Counted from the stretch's first letter, positions 1-7,595 are shown. The stretch is 7,601 nucleotides of DNA from Mycoplasmataceae bacterium (GCA_031261045.1 JAISKE010000080.1:1-7601); one strand, 5' to 3'. Notes: generated by a model from the sequence alone, not told the origin. A program made the numbers and translations.

Positions 1-812
1 CATATAGGGGTTTTCTAACCATTACTGCTTCACGGCTTGACCAAAATGAAAATGAATGTTTTCAATGAACACATCCAAGCGACCAGGATGGTATAACCTA
101 TGTTATCGGACCTGATGACACTGTCCATAATGATACATTACTTATATTTAATAACAACGAAACAGACGGTTACATTTCCATTACTGGGATTTCTTTTGCA
201 TATATTGTTGGTGAAACGACCGTAGGAGAATGTACAATTGCACAAACATTTACTTGTACTGATAAACATACGATCGCTTATTCGCATCTAGATATTGTAG
301 ATAATGTACTTCTAGGCTTTGTTGGTAGTTATCAAACTTCGTGAGGTACTAAATTATTCCTCCCAGATGATGTTATTTCAATTTACGACGATGCATTTGC
401 ACATTATGAAGACCTTACCGATGTATATTTTGTCAATACGCAAAGAATTGGTAGCAACGCATTTTTTGGTTGTCTTGGTTTAAATTCTGTTGTAATGACC
501 AATTCAATTATTAATATTGGCGAACACGCATTTGAAAGTTGTGCGAATTTAGCTACTCTAGATTTAATTAATTTTACCGGCACATTAGAGAAAGATGCGT
601 TTTATGATACTGCATTAACTTCTGTATACTCTTCAAGTGAGCCTAATTTTATTTTCAATGATGATGGTTTTGACGATGTGGGAGCAAATCCAATGTTCTA
701 TACCCCTAACGGTCAAGCAGATTCTAACGCACAATGACTATTTAATGCGATATCGCAGAATGCTGGTTCATCGGCGAATTGGAATTGAGGAGCAGGTACT
801 CCTGCAATGTAG
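1..812 (+). CDS. BspA-type leucine-rich-repeat surface protein, 3' part (5' end outside window)
   Basis: This is an open frame running in from the left edge (first complete codon at 3) with TGA read as Trp at 66, 342, 735 and 786. It ends at TAG 810-812 and gives about 269 residues. Roughly residues 120-205 of the fragment hold repeats of the LRR_5/BspA (Treponema pallidum-type) kind, with the recurring pattern I-x-x-AF-x-x-C-x-x-L: LPDDVISIYDDAF, then RIGSNAFFGC, then INIGEHAFESCANL, then a degenerate copy containing EKDAFYDTAL. Family members are usually surface or secreted proteins that bind host or matrix molecules. Here the signal or lipobox would lie upstream of the window, so the location is inferred. 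The part before the repeats is Asp/Asn/Thr-rich and not recognised. The C-terminal tail is Asn/Gly/Ser-rich, with no membrane anchor. The gene converges on manA with a 20-bp gap. Confidence 0.85.
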
Positions 813-821
813 CGACTAAAT

Positions 822-835
822 TAATTGCGTAATTA
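822..835. repeat. Short inverted repeat between convergent LRR and manA stops
   Basis: Five-base arms (TAATT at 822-826 and AATTA at 831-835) flank a GCGT loop in the 20-bp gap between the two convergent genes, overlapping the manA stop codon. The stem is all A/T and no clear T-run follows, so it is at best a weak bidirectional terminator and may be chance in AT-rich DNA. Confidence 0.2.
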
Positions 836-1735
836 TTTACGAATGTAAGACAAAATAATTTGCAAATTACCTTTAATAGTAAATGATAAATGATTATTCC
901 CAATTAAAAAAGTTGATCCCTTAATAATGTTTATGTCATCAATAGATCCTTCACCATTTATTACGACGCACTGTAATCATTGTGCTTGAGGATAAGAATA
1001 TTGCTGAACGCCACTATTTTTAATTAATTGCATTGAAAAATATGGTACAGTTAATAATTTATCTAGCGTCTTTCTTATTTTTGGTTTAATAAAAGGAATA
1101 GCAATATTATCGACAGCTTCCTTAACTGTTAATTTTCTATTAGAATCAGTCTTATCACGATCATAATCATATAAGCGGAAAGTCGTATCTGAGGCTTGTT
1201 GTACTTCTAAAATAATTAAGCCAGCTTTAAGGGCGTGTAGTGTTCCGCTCGGTACATAAAATAATTCACCGCTATGTACTGGTATTTCTCTTAGTAATTT
1301 ATTTCATTTTCCAGCTTTAGACAATGCAATTAATTCGTTCTTAGTTTTGGCATTATGACCATAAATAATAGAAGCATGTGGTTTAGCATCCAACACATAT
1401 CATGCTTCATTTTTTGTATGAACAGATGGGTGGGCTTTAGCATATTTATCAATTGGATGGACTTGCACACTTAAATCTTCATTACAATCTAGTAGTTTTA
1501 CTAATAATGGGTATTCTTTACTTTGATAGTTATTAAAAAAACTAGGGTTTTTATGATAGAAAGTATCTAAAGTTGTACTACCAATAACTTGTGATGACTT
1601 GCCTTTAATACCACTAATCATTCAGGCCTCACCAATATGACTATTAGGTAATTTAAGATTAAATGATTTAAGATGATTACTACCTCAAGTTTTTGACTCT
1701 AAATATGGTTTCACAAATATTATGTTTTTATTCAT
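833..1735 (-). CDS. manA: Mannose-6-phosphate isomerase, class I (ManA)
   Basis: The product is 300 residues with five in-frame TGA Trp codons and a TAA stop at 833-835. ManA interconverts mannose-6-phosphate and fructose-6-phosphate in the cytoplasm as a zinc metalloenzyme. Cupin-fold family motifs are in order: QVHP (zinc His about residue 93), KNEAWYVLD (zinc Glu about 110), SGTLHAL (zinc His about 167) and the active-site block EVQQASDTTFRLYDYDR around 178-193. The length matches the short Gram-positive-type enzymes (about 300-320). The ATG at 1735 was chosen because it gives the typical N-terminus, with ESKTWGS near residue 12. No Shine-Dalgarno sequence precedes it; a perfect TATAAT lies just upstream, suggesting a leaderless mRNA. 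The gene diverges from the PTS gene with a 32-bp gap, and its codons look more AT-rich than those of the PTS gene. It probably serves entry of mannose into glycolysis, and possibly supply of mannose-6-phosphate for glycans. Confidence 0.95.
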
Positions 1736-1767
1736 ATTTAAATTATACTTTCAATAAGTTAACCACT
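1736..1767. promoter_or_regulatory. Divergent manA/PTS promoter region with overlapping -10 boxes
   Basis: All of the DNA between the two divergent start codons is 32 bp. On the minus strand a consensus TATAAT occupies 1747-1742; a start about 7 nt further on would fall at 1735, the A of the manA ATG. On the plus strand TATACT occupies 1744-1749, predicting a start near 1756 and a leader of about 12 nt for the PTS gene. The two boxes share 1744-1747. I see no convincing -35 box on either side, which is common in mycoplasmas, and no operator-like repeat beyond this near-symmetry. Start sites are inferred from spacing only. Confidence 0.55.
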
Positions 1768-4038
1768 ATGAATATATTTAGTGAAAATCATTTATTACTT
1801 GATATCGATGCCAAAAACCAAAATGATGCTTTTGAACAAATTGCTAAGAAGGCAGTAGAACTTGGTGTCACCAATGATCCCGAAGGATTGGTTGCCGATT
1901 TCATAAAGCGTGAACAAGAATCCACCACTGGGATGTCAGATGGCGTAGCCATTCCGCATGCCATGAATGCTGATTTCCTACAACCTGCCATTATCGTCGC
2001 TCGTTTTAAAGAAGGCATTGAATGGAATGCCGTTGGTGGTAAACCAGTTAGAGTTGCCTTTGCTTTATTGATCCCGGCTAATAGTCGTGGCACTTTACAC
2101 ATGAAGTATTTACAGAACATCGCTATCGCATTGTTGGACGTAAACTTTAACGAAATTATTTTAAATTCTATTTCTAAACAAGAAATTATTGATGTTGTTA
2201 CCCGAGCAATTGAACGTAAAGATGAAACTGAAATTGCCGATGCCACGGCTAAAGAACATGAAGTTTCTAAGGCCAAAAGTAAGGATAAAACCACAACGGT
2301 TACACTAGCTGAAGGTAGTTCAATAAATTCTAAGGGTTTAATTGTTGGCGTTTCTTCTTGCGCTACCGGAGTAGCTCATACTTACATGGCTCGAGAAGCT
2401 TTAGAAAAACACGCTAAAGATGTTGGTTATGATGTTTGGATTGAAACGCAAGGACAATCGGGACGTGAACACCAACTAACTGATGAAATGATTCAAAAAG
2501 CAGTTGCGGTTGTTATTGCAAGTGACATTAACGTTGACTTAGAACGTTTTATTGGTAAGAAGATTTATAAAACCAATACCAATGAAGCTATTAACGCTCC
2601 AGTGATTACCCTTGAGAAAACTATTATGAGTAATACTGTTGAAGGTAAAGGAACTACTTCTGATACTACCTTCGGTGGTAAAACTCGTCAAGGCGGATTT
2701 ATGAAGCACTTTCTTAATGGTGTTAGCCATATGATTCCGTTCATTGTCTTCAGTGGTATCATTTATGCCATTCTTAATGCTATTGTTGCGGGTGGGGTTC
2801 ATGATAATCAAGGGTCAGCGATATGATATGCGATGCAAATCGCTAACGTTGGTTTTTCATTGTTTACGGCAGTTATGGGCGGTTACATCGCCATGTCTAT
2901 TGCTGGTCGGCCTGGCTTAGCGGTGGGTTTTATGGCCACTTTAGTAGCGGCTACTCCGGCTTGGTATGTAACTTATCAGCAAGATTGAATGATGCACGCT
3001 GTCGTGAATACATCATCTTTACAAATCGAAATTAAGGGCATTAGTATTGGAATTATTGCAGCCATCATTATGGGTTTCAGTGCTGGTTGATTAGTCAACC
3101 TATTTGGTAAAATACCAATGAAGAAAGTAATTAAACCAATTATGCCTTTAATTATTATTCCGGTAGTATGTACTTCCATATTAGTGTTCCCCTTCATGTT
3201 TGGTTTAAGTGGATTATTAGGCTGTGCCATGGATTGATTTGGTGCTGGATTATCCATTGCTGGTACCAATCCAGGAGGCCGCATAGCGATTGGTTTAGTA
3301 TTGGGAACCATGGTTGGTTTTGATATGGGCGGTCCAATCAATAAGATTGCTGTAGCTACTGCCACGACGTTGATTCCAGTTGACCCAAGTTTAATGGGCG
3401 CCGTAGCAGCGGCAATCCCAGTGGCACCAATTGGTTGTGGTTTAGCTGCAACGGTGTTTGGCCGTAAATTATTTGATGATAATGAAAAAGGTCTAGGCGT
3501 CTCAGCGATGGCTTTAGGATTTATGGGCATCTCTGAAGGTGCGATTCCTTTTGCAGCTAAACGTTTAAAACCTACGGTAATTGCTAACATTATTGGTAGT
3601 GCCATTGGTGGATTATTAGCTTGTTCATTCTACGTTGGGGGACATGTTGGCATGTGGGGCGGTTTAATTATCATCTTCTGTTTAGGCGTATATGCTGGTG
3701 GTGGTACCATTCACCACAATATCCCTTCCATCTTTGCTTATAACAATGGGGTACCTGAAGCAGCATGGCAAACTATTCTAATTTCTTCAGCCTGATATGT
3801 CGTAGCGATTGCGGTTGCGGCTTCGATCCATGGATTGATTTATACCATTCTTGTTCGAGTTAGCAAAGGTGGCAGTCTAAAAGAAAGCATTAAGAACACC
3901 TTTAAACGTAAAAAGAAGGATAAACCAGTGACAGATAATTCAGTAAATAAATTTGATAACTGATATTATGATTCATTAATTAAAGAGAATTGATATTACC
4001 GTACTAAGGTATTACAAAAACCAGGAATCGTATGATAG
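1768..4038 (+). CDS. fruA: PTS fructose/mannose-family enzyme IIABC
   Basis: The product is 756 residues, with TGA read as Trp eight times and a TAG stop at 4036-4038. It imports a hexose across the membrane and phosphorylates it with phosphate passed from HPr. EIIA is about residues 1-150 with phospho-His about 64 in GVAIPHAM. A Lys/Glu-rich linker follows, then EIIB about 188-285 with phospho-Cys about 198 in SSCATGVAHTYMA. EIIC is about 320-705 with many membrane spans, DMGGPINK at about 519 and GISEGAIPFAA at about 587; the last two are family signatures. The start is ATG 1768: an open frame reaches back to 1693 but that stretch crosses the promoter and the manA 5' end. No Shine-Dalgarno is visible. 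The symbol is by family only. Next to manA and without a fruK in view, the substrate could be mannose, as for Bacillus ManP. After EIIC there is a charged, then aromatic tail of about 45 residues. Confidence 0.93.
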
Positions 4039-4044
4039 GGAGGA
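4037..4044 (+). promoter_or_regulatory. Strong Shine-Dalgarno for the 155-residue gene, overlapping the PTS stop
   Basis: AGGGAGGA is close to the full anti-Shine-Dalgarno complement and begins inside the TAG stop of the PTS gene, with ATG at 4048. Ribosomes ending the PTS gene would uncover or directly reuse this site, so translational coupling is likely. It is the strongest ribosome site in the window and fixes the start of the next gene. Confidence 0.8.
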
Positions 4045-4047
4045 AAT

Positions 4048-4515
4048 ATGAAAAAGTGAATTAAAAATAATAAAGGTATATTAATCATGGGCGCTTTGTT
4101 TGCCGCTGGTAGTATTTTAACAGCTGTACTAGTTAATACGGTACCGAATTATATTTTAAAAACGATTGACATTAATGCTCTTAATCCATTCGAAACAAAC
4201 TATGAAATGCACGGTCAAGCAGGACATGCTTGCGCAACTACTTACACCTTTACCGCTATTCCTGGTGGTAAAAGTGAAAGAGGTGGCAAACCACACATCT
4301 TTTATACTTGAAATCTTTCAGAAGAAGAGGATGATAATAAAGTACCAAATTGAATGACGATAACTCCAGTGTTCAATAACGATAAAGGAACTGCAAGTGC
4401 TCGGGTATCATGGACTGAAAAATGTGTTGTCAGTACATTTGACATGTGAATAGAGGCATCGCATTTAGATGTCACCGGAACTTATTTCCATATGATTAAG
4501 GTAATAATTTCGTAA
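4048..4515 (+). CDS. Membrane-anchored extracytoplasmic protein, unknown function, coupled to PTS
   Basis: I do not recognise this 155-residue protein. It has four TGA and one TGG Trp codons and ends in TAA at 4513-4515. The N-terminus MKKWIKNNKG is followed by one hydrophobic segment at about residues 11-30 with no lipobox Cys, so it is either a signal anchor or a signal peptide. The remaining 125 residues are polar and look beta-rich, with alternating stretches such as TTYTFTAIPGG, ARVSWTEK and GTYFHMIKVIIS, reminiscent of an Ig-like sandwich; that resemblance is by eye. There are two Cys outside the membrane (about 62 and 126). The ATG at 4048 is set by a strong Shine-Dalgarno 4 nt upstream. 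It lies 9 bp after the PTS stop and is probably cotranscribed and translationally coupled, so a role in sugar capture or PTS assembly is possible but unproven. It is tail-to-tail with the next gene, with 3 bp between stops. Confidence 0.8.
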
Positions 4516-4526
4516 ATATTATTTAC
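4512..4526. repeat. Perfect 15-bp palindrome covering both convergent stop codons
   Basis: GTAAATA and TATTTAC flank a single central T. The palindrome contains the TAA stop of the plus-strand gene (4513-4515) and the TAA stop of the minus-strand gene (4521-4519). As RNA it could form only about five mostly A-U pairs round a 5-nt loop, so it is a poor intrinsic terminator, and no better terminator is visible at this junction. Confidence 0.4.
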
Positions 4527-5796
4527 TCGAACGAATTGATTGTCTTTGAAGTAAATAACTTTCCTTTTTAAGGACGTTATTTTTAATTTCCGTAATTTCA
4601 TCAACACAAGTAACGGTATTAAACAAAGTATAAAGCATGTAATTCTTTTCCATGACTTTAGCTTTAGCATAATGAGTTTCCACAAATTTAACAGCATCAT
4701 CTAGCGCTTGCATTAATTGTTCAGCTTGAACTTTAGTGATGGAGTGAGCAGTTAATGGTCCTTTAATCATTGGTGGTAGGATATTAACAAAGTTAAAATC
4801 ATCAAGCGAGTCTGCTTTGTTAGTGTAATAGAATGTTCGGAAAGTGCTAATCACACCGCCAATACCTTTAATACCGTTAGTAACTGCTGTCACCTTGGAA
4901 GATAACATGTTCTTAATGAACAATCCAACAATTACGGTGATCGTACCAATTGGTAAAATGATTTGGAACACCAAGTCTAGGTTGACACCCCACTTGCTTA
5001 AGAAGACCGCTTTGACAATGGTATAAACGGTTTGAAACAACATCACAGCGAATAAATAAATCATCTCACTCTTATGCTCTGCAGCATTATTATCAAGTTT
5101 ATGACCTCGCTTAGACAAAATGAAATTTATAATCCAAATAACGATTCAGTAACCAATGATGATTAAAGTTGCTAAGAAATTAAAGAAACAAAAGATGATG
5201 GCTAAATTAGTAATAAAATCTACTCACATTCTCGCAGAGAATAATCGATAGCTTAAAGAACTAGATGGATACTTAGTACTTAACCCATATTTTTTAATAT
5301 CTTTATTTTCGTTAATCATTCTAGCGTTGTATCAAATTTGCATGATTAAAGCAACGGCAGCAATGATGAAACTAATGAACATGTAGGAATAAGCTAAATC
5401 AACGGAGTTGGACCTAACGGTTCAAGCAGAAGCGGGATCGGTTGGTGGTGCAGTGAATGTATTGCTAACGAAAGTCATTAATGAAAAGTCAATCAACGGA
5501 TATTTGGCATGAGCATATAAAGCTATGTAAGCATTCAATATATTGGTAGTATCAGTTGTTCCACCTGAATAAATTTTTCCGGCTGCAATGCCATTTTTAA
5601 TTTGGATAATAGTACAACCAACGAATGGACCGTCAGTGATCTCCGTACTATTAACTTGAGATCTTTCCACTGTGAATCAAATCACGAAGAATAAAATAAC
5701 AACGGTTAGTATGATTCATAAACAAAGTTTAGCTATTAGACGTTTGTCAACTAATGAAAATGGATTAACTTTGGCGATACTAGCTTTATTTCCCAT
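4519..5796 (-). CDS. Polytopic membrane protein, unknown function
   Basis: I do not recognise this 425-residue protein. It has six TGA and two TGG Trp codons and ends in TAA. By eye there are about six membrane segments: residues 20-42, 134-156, 192-210, 212-228, 245-265 and 275-297. Between the first two is a loop of about 90 residues, rich in Thr/Ser/Asn, which should lie outside the cell. After the last segment is a soluble region of about 125 residues, rich in charged residues and probably helical (around 350-415), expected to be cytoplasmic. ATG 5796 is the first start after in-frame stops at 5811-5809, 5808-5806 and 5817-5815, and it gives a Lys-containing N-terminus before the first hydrophobic segment. 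There is no Shine-Dalgarno. The gene lies 18 bp after the lipoprotein gene. Substrate-binding or nucleotide-binding motifs were not seen, so transporter, sensor or anchor roles all remain open. Confidence 0.85.
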
Positions 5797-5807
5797 GAGT
5801 ATATTTT

Positions 5808-5813
5808 ACTATA
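5808..5813 (-). promoter_or_regulatory. Possible -10 box for the polytopic membrane protein gene
   Basis: TATAGT on the minus strand sits in the 18-bp gap after the lipoprotein stop. A start 7 nt beyond it would fall about 5 nt before ATG 5796, giving a nearly leaderless message. That would explain why this gene lacks a Shine-Dalgarno although it appears internal to an operon. No -35 box was seen, and such hexamers are common in AT-rich DNA. Confidence 0.25.
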
Positions 5814-5814
5814 T

Positions 5815-6531
5815 TTACTTTACTGCGTTAAAGTAATTTGGATAGTCTGTGGAAGTGGTAAAATTTGTGACATACATCATGTAATCATACTGGTGACCAT
5901 CATGATAGATTTGATTCATTCCAATTGCTTGGTTACCATCAGTTGTATTCGGATTAAAACTAATTTGTCATCACTTAGCTGGGTCTTGTGGGAATGATGC
6001 GGTAGCATATTGGAACGAATACGCGAGTTGGATTAAATCACCTGGCACTAATTCCGATTGTGGTAGGATGACTTTCTTAGAAATACCTAATTGCATATAA
6101 CCCGTGTAAGAGACTTTAAAACTATTTGGTGATTGGTATTCACAATCATAATATGATGTTTTAAAGTTTACGTCAACTCCAGAATTTTGATTTATGATTC
6201 AATCATAGATGGTGACTCCTTCAGGAAGGGTGACACCATCAATTAATTGATAACTTGGTTCAAATACAAAAGAGAAAAGGCTGTATTCTATAGCATATTG
6301 AATTTCTTTGGTTTTGTTAATATTCTTGTTGAGACTATCTTGTCATAACTGGGCCCACTGAGCTTCCGTACACGTAATAGGTGGTTCCTTTTTACTCATG
6401 CGGTCTTGATATAATTGCACCATTCAATCAGATTCGCTTTTGGTTTTATTACAGCCAGTAAGTACAAAAGGTAAAGGGGCAACGGCCACTATCGGGATTG
6501 CAACTAATAATAGAATTTGTTTTCACTTCAT
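5815..6531 (-). CDS. Prokaryotic membrane lipoprotein, unknown function
   Basis: The product is 238 residues with six TGA and one TGG Trp codons and a TAA stop at 5817-5815. The N-terminus MKWKQ is followed by a hydrophobic stretch and the lipobox L-T-G-C with Cys 27, so after processing it should be a diacylated lipoprotein on the outer face of the membrane. The mature part begins with a short helical-looking region containing SESDW and EAQWAQLWQDSL, then becomes beta-rich from about residue 80 on, including a repeated aromatic pattern around YSLFSFVFEPSYQ and LAYSFQYATASF. Two further Cys occur (about 54 and 129). I recognise no enzyme or solute-binding family. ATG 6531 overlaps the TAA of hemW by one base and has GGAG 8 nt upstream, so translation is probably coupled. 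The polytopic membrane protein gene follows 18 bp downstream, which suggests the two proteins may act together. Confidence 0.9.
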
Positions 6532-7583
6532 TACATTAACTCCAATAGTATATTATCAAGTAAGTTAATATTATCTGCACATAAATAATTATTCTTAATA
6601 TGTACGTGTTTTAATTTATCTTTAAAATATTTATAAGCTTGACGAAATCTGGGGATAGATAAGTTTAATCCCTGACTTAATCTTAACCCCATCATCATGA
6701 TTTGAAAATAATAATCCCTAATTGACAAAGGAGTTACTTGCGTGGTATATTTATTTATTGTACCGGTGCACACATACATACTTTTAATATTAAATCCACT
6801 AGCTCCTAAACCCAATGCTCCTCAAGGTTTGGATAATCAATAAGCCTTGTTATGCTCTGATTCGTATTTGACAGATACTGATCAGTTGCTAACTTCATAA
6901 CGTTTATATTTTATACCATGCATGCGTTTAATTACTAATGCTAACTGATGGTCAATCAAATCTTCATTCAGCTTGTAACCTTGCTTGCCAATGATTGTTT
7001 GCTCTTTTACTTCTAATGCGTATCACGAAACATGTGGTATGTGGTATGTCTTGATAAATTTAATCGCATCATCGATATCAGAATCATCCAGTTCGTTAAA
7101 ACCGTAAATGAAATCACAACTGATATTGTTAATTCCAACTTTTCGAAGATTGGCAATTGCTGTTTTGACGTCTTTTAAAGCATGCTGGCGATGAAATTTA
7201 CTTAAAATGGTGTTGTTGACCGTTTGCACGCCAATTGACGCCCTATTCACTTTGTTTGCCTTGAAGATCTTGGCTTGTTCTAATGATAATAGTTCAGGAT
7301 TGCACTCAATCGTGAATTCATAATCTTTAGCTAAATGCATAGATAGTACACTTAATAATTTATTTAACGCACGTGCACTTAAATGATTGGGTGTACCGCC
7401 TCCGATATAAATAGTTTTAAAGACACAATGAGAATATTGCTTGTGGAACTGTTCAACTAAACCATCAACATACTTGTCCATACAAGATTGGCTAGACACA
7501 AAACGAACAAAGTCACAATATGTACAGATGCTCTTACAGAACGGAATGTGAGCATATAAATGATCTACTTTTGGCTTAGTCAT
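6531..7583 (-). CDS. hemW: Radical SAM protein HemW (heme chaperone family; often called coproporphyrinogen III oxidase-like)
   Basis: The product is 350 residues with four TGA Trp codons and no TGG, ending in TAA 6533-6531. Residues 10-25 carry the radical-SAM cluster motif C16-x3-C20-x2-C23 followed by D-F, the HemW form rather than the CxC form of true HemN. GGGTP at 61-65 (SAM binding), ECNPE near 93 and SIGVQT near 116 fit the family, as does YEVSNW near 229. HNKAYW at about 244-249 matches the HNxxYW heme-binding motif of HemW. The length is slightly short of the usual 375-380 residues, mostly at the C-terminal HemN_C domain. The ATG at 7583 gives the standard N-terminus and has GAGG 8 nt upstream. 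It is the first complete gene of a minus-strand cluster. Known members insert heme into respiratory enzymes, which mycoplasmas generally lack, so the real job here is unclear. Confidence 0.93.
6540..6543 (-). promoter_or_regulatory. Shine-Dalgarno of the lipoprotein gene, inside hemW
   Basis: GGAG lies within the last codons of hemW, 8 nt before the lipoprotein ATG at 6531. Together with the TAATG stop/start overlap it supports coupled translation and this choice of start. Confidence 0.65.
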
Positions 7584-7590
7584 TTATTAA

Positions 7591-7595
7591 CCTCA
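7591..7595 (-). promoter_or_regulatory. Shine-Dalgarno of hemW
   Basis: TGAGG on the minus strand is 7 nt before ATG 7583 and supports that start. Only 18 bp remain to the window edge. TAA at 7587-7585 or 7589-7587 could be the stop of an upstream gene, but there is too little sequence to say. Confidence 0.55.

Noticed and set aside
637..819. 60-residue open frame overlapping the LRR gene in another frame
   Set aside because: The LRR frame is continuous through this stretch once TGA is read as Trp.
822..835. A true rho-independent terminator between LRR and manA
   Set aside because: Only five A-U pairs and no T-run, so I list it only as a weak inverted repeat.
1693..1767. 25-residue N-terminal extension of the PTS protein from ATG 1693
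   Set aside because: It overlaps the manA 5' end and the promoter, is not EIIA-like, and the EIIA domain starts naturally at ATG 1768.
1788..2294. 168-residue open frame antisense to EIIA
   Set aside because: It is fully opposite a conserved domain, has no ribosome site and resembles no family.
2539..2811. 90-residue antisense open frame
   Set aside because: Shadow of the PTS gene; no supporting signal.
2976..3605. 209-residue open frame antisense to the EIIC region
   Set aside because: It lies opposite conserved EIIC codons, is a low-complexity Pro/Ala/Ile/Met product typical of an antisense shadow of a membrane protein gene, and has no start signal.
4519..5118. A separate 199-residue gene starting at TTG 5118, and another at GTG 5670
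   Set aside because: Both are fragments of one 425-residue gene split by TGA under the standard code; the frame is the same and runs unbroken from ATG 5796.
6531..7583. hemW as a pseudogene broken by several stops
   Set aside because: The internal stops are all TGA at Trp positions, including the conserved HNxxYW motif.
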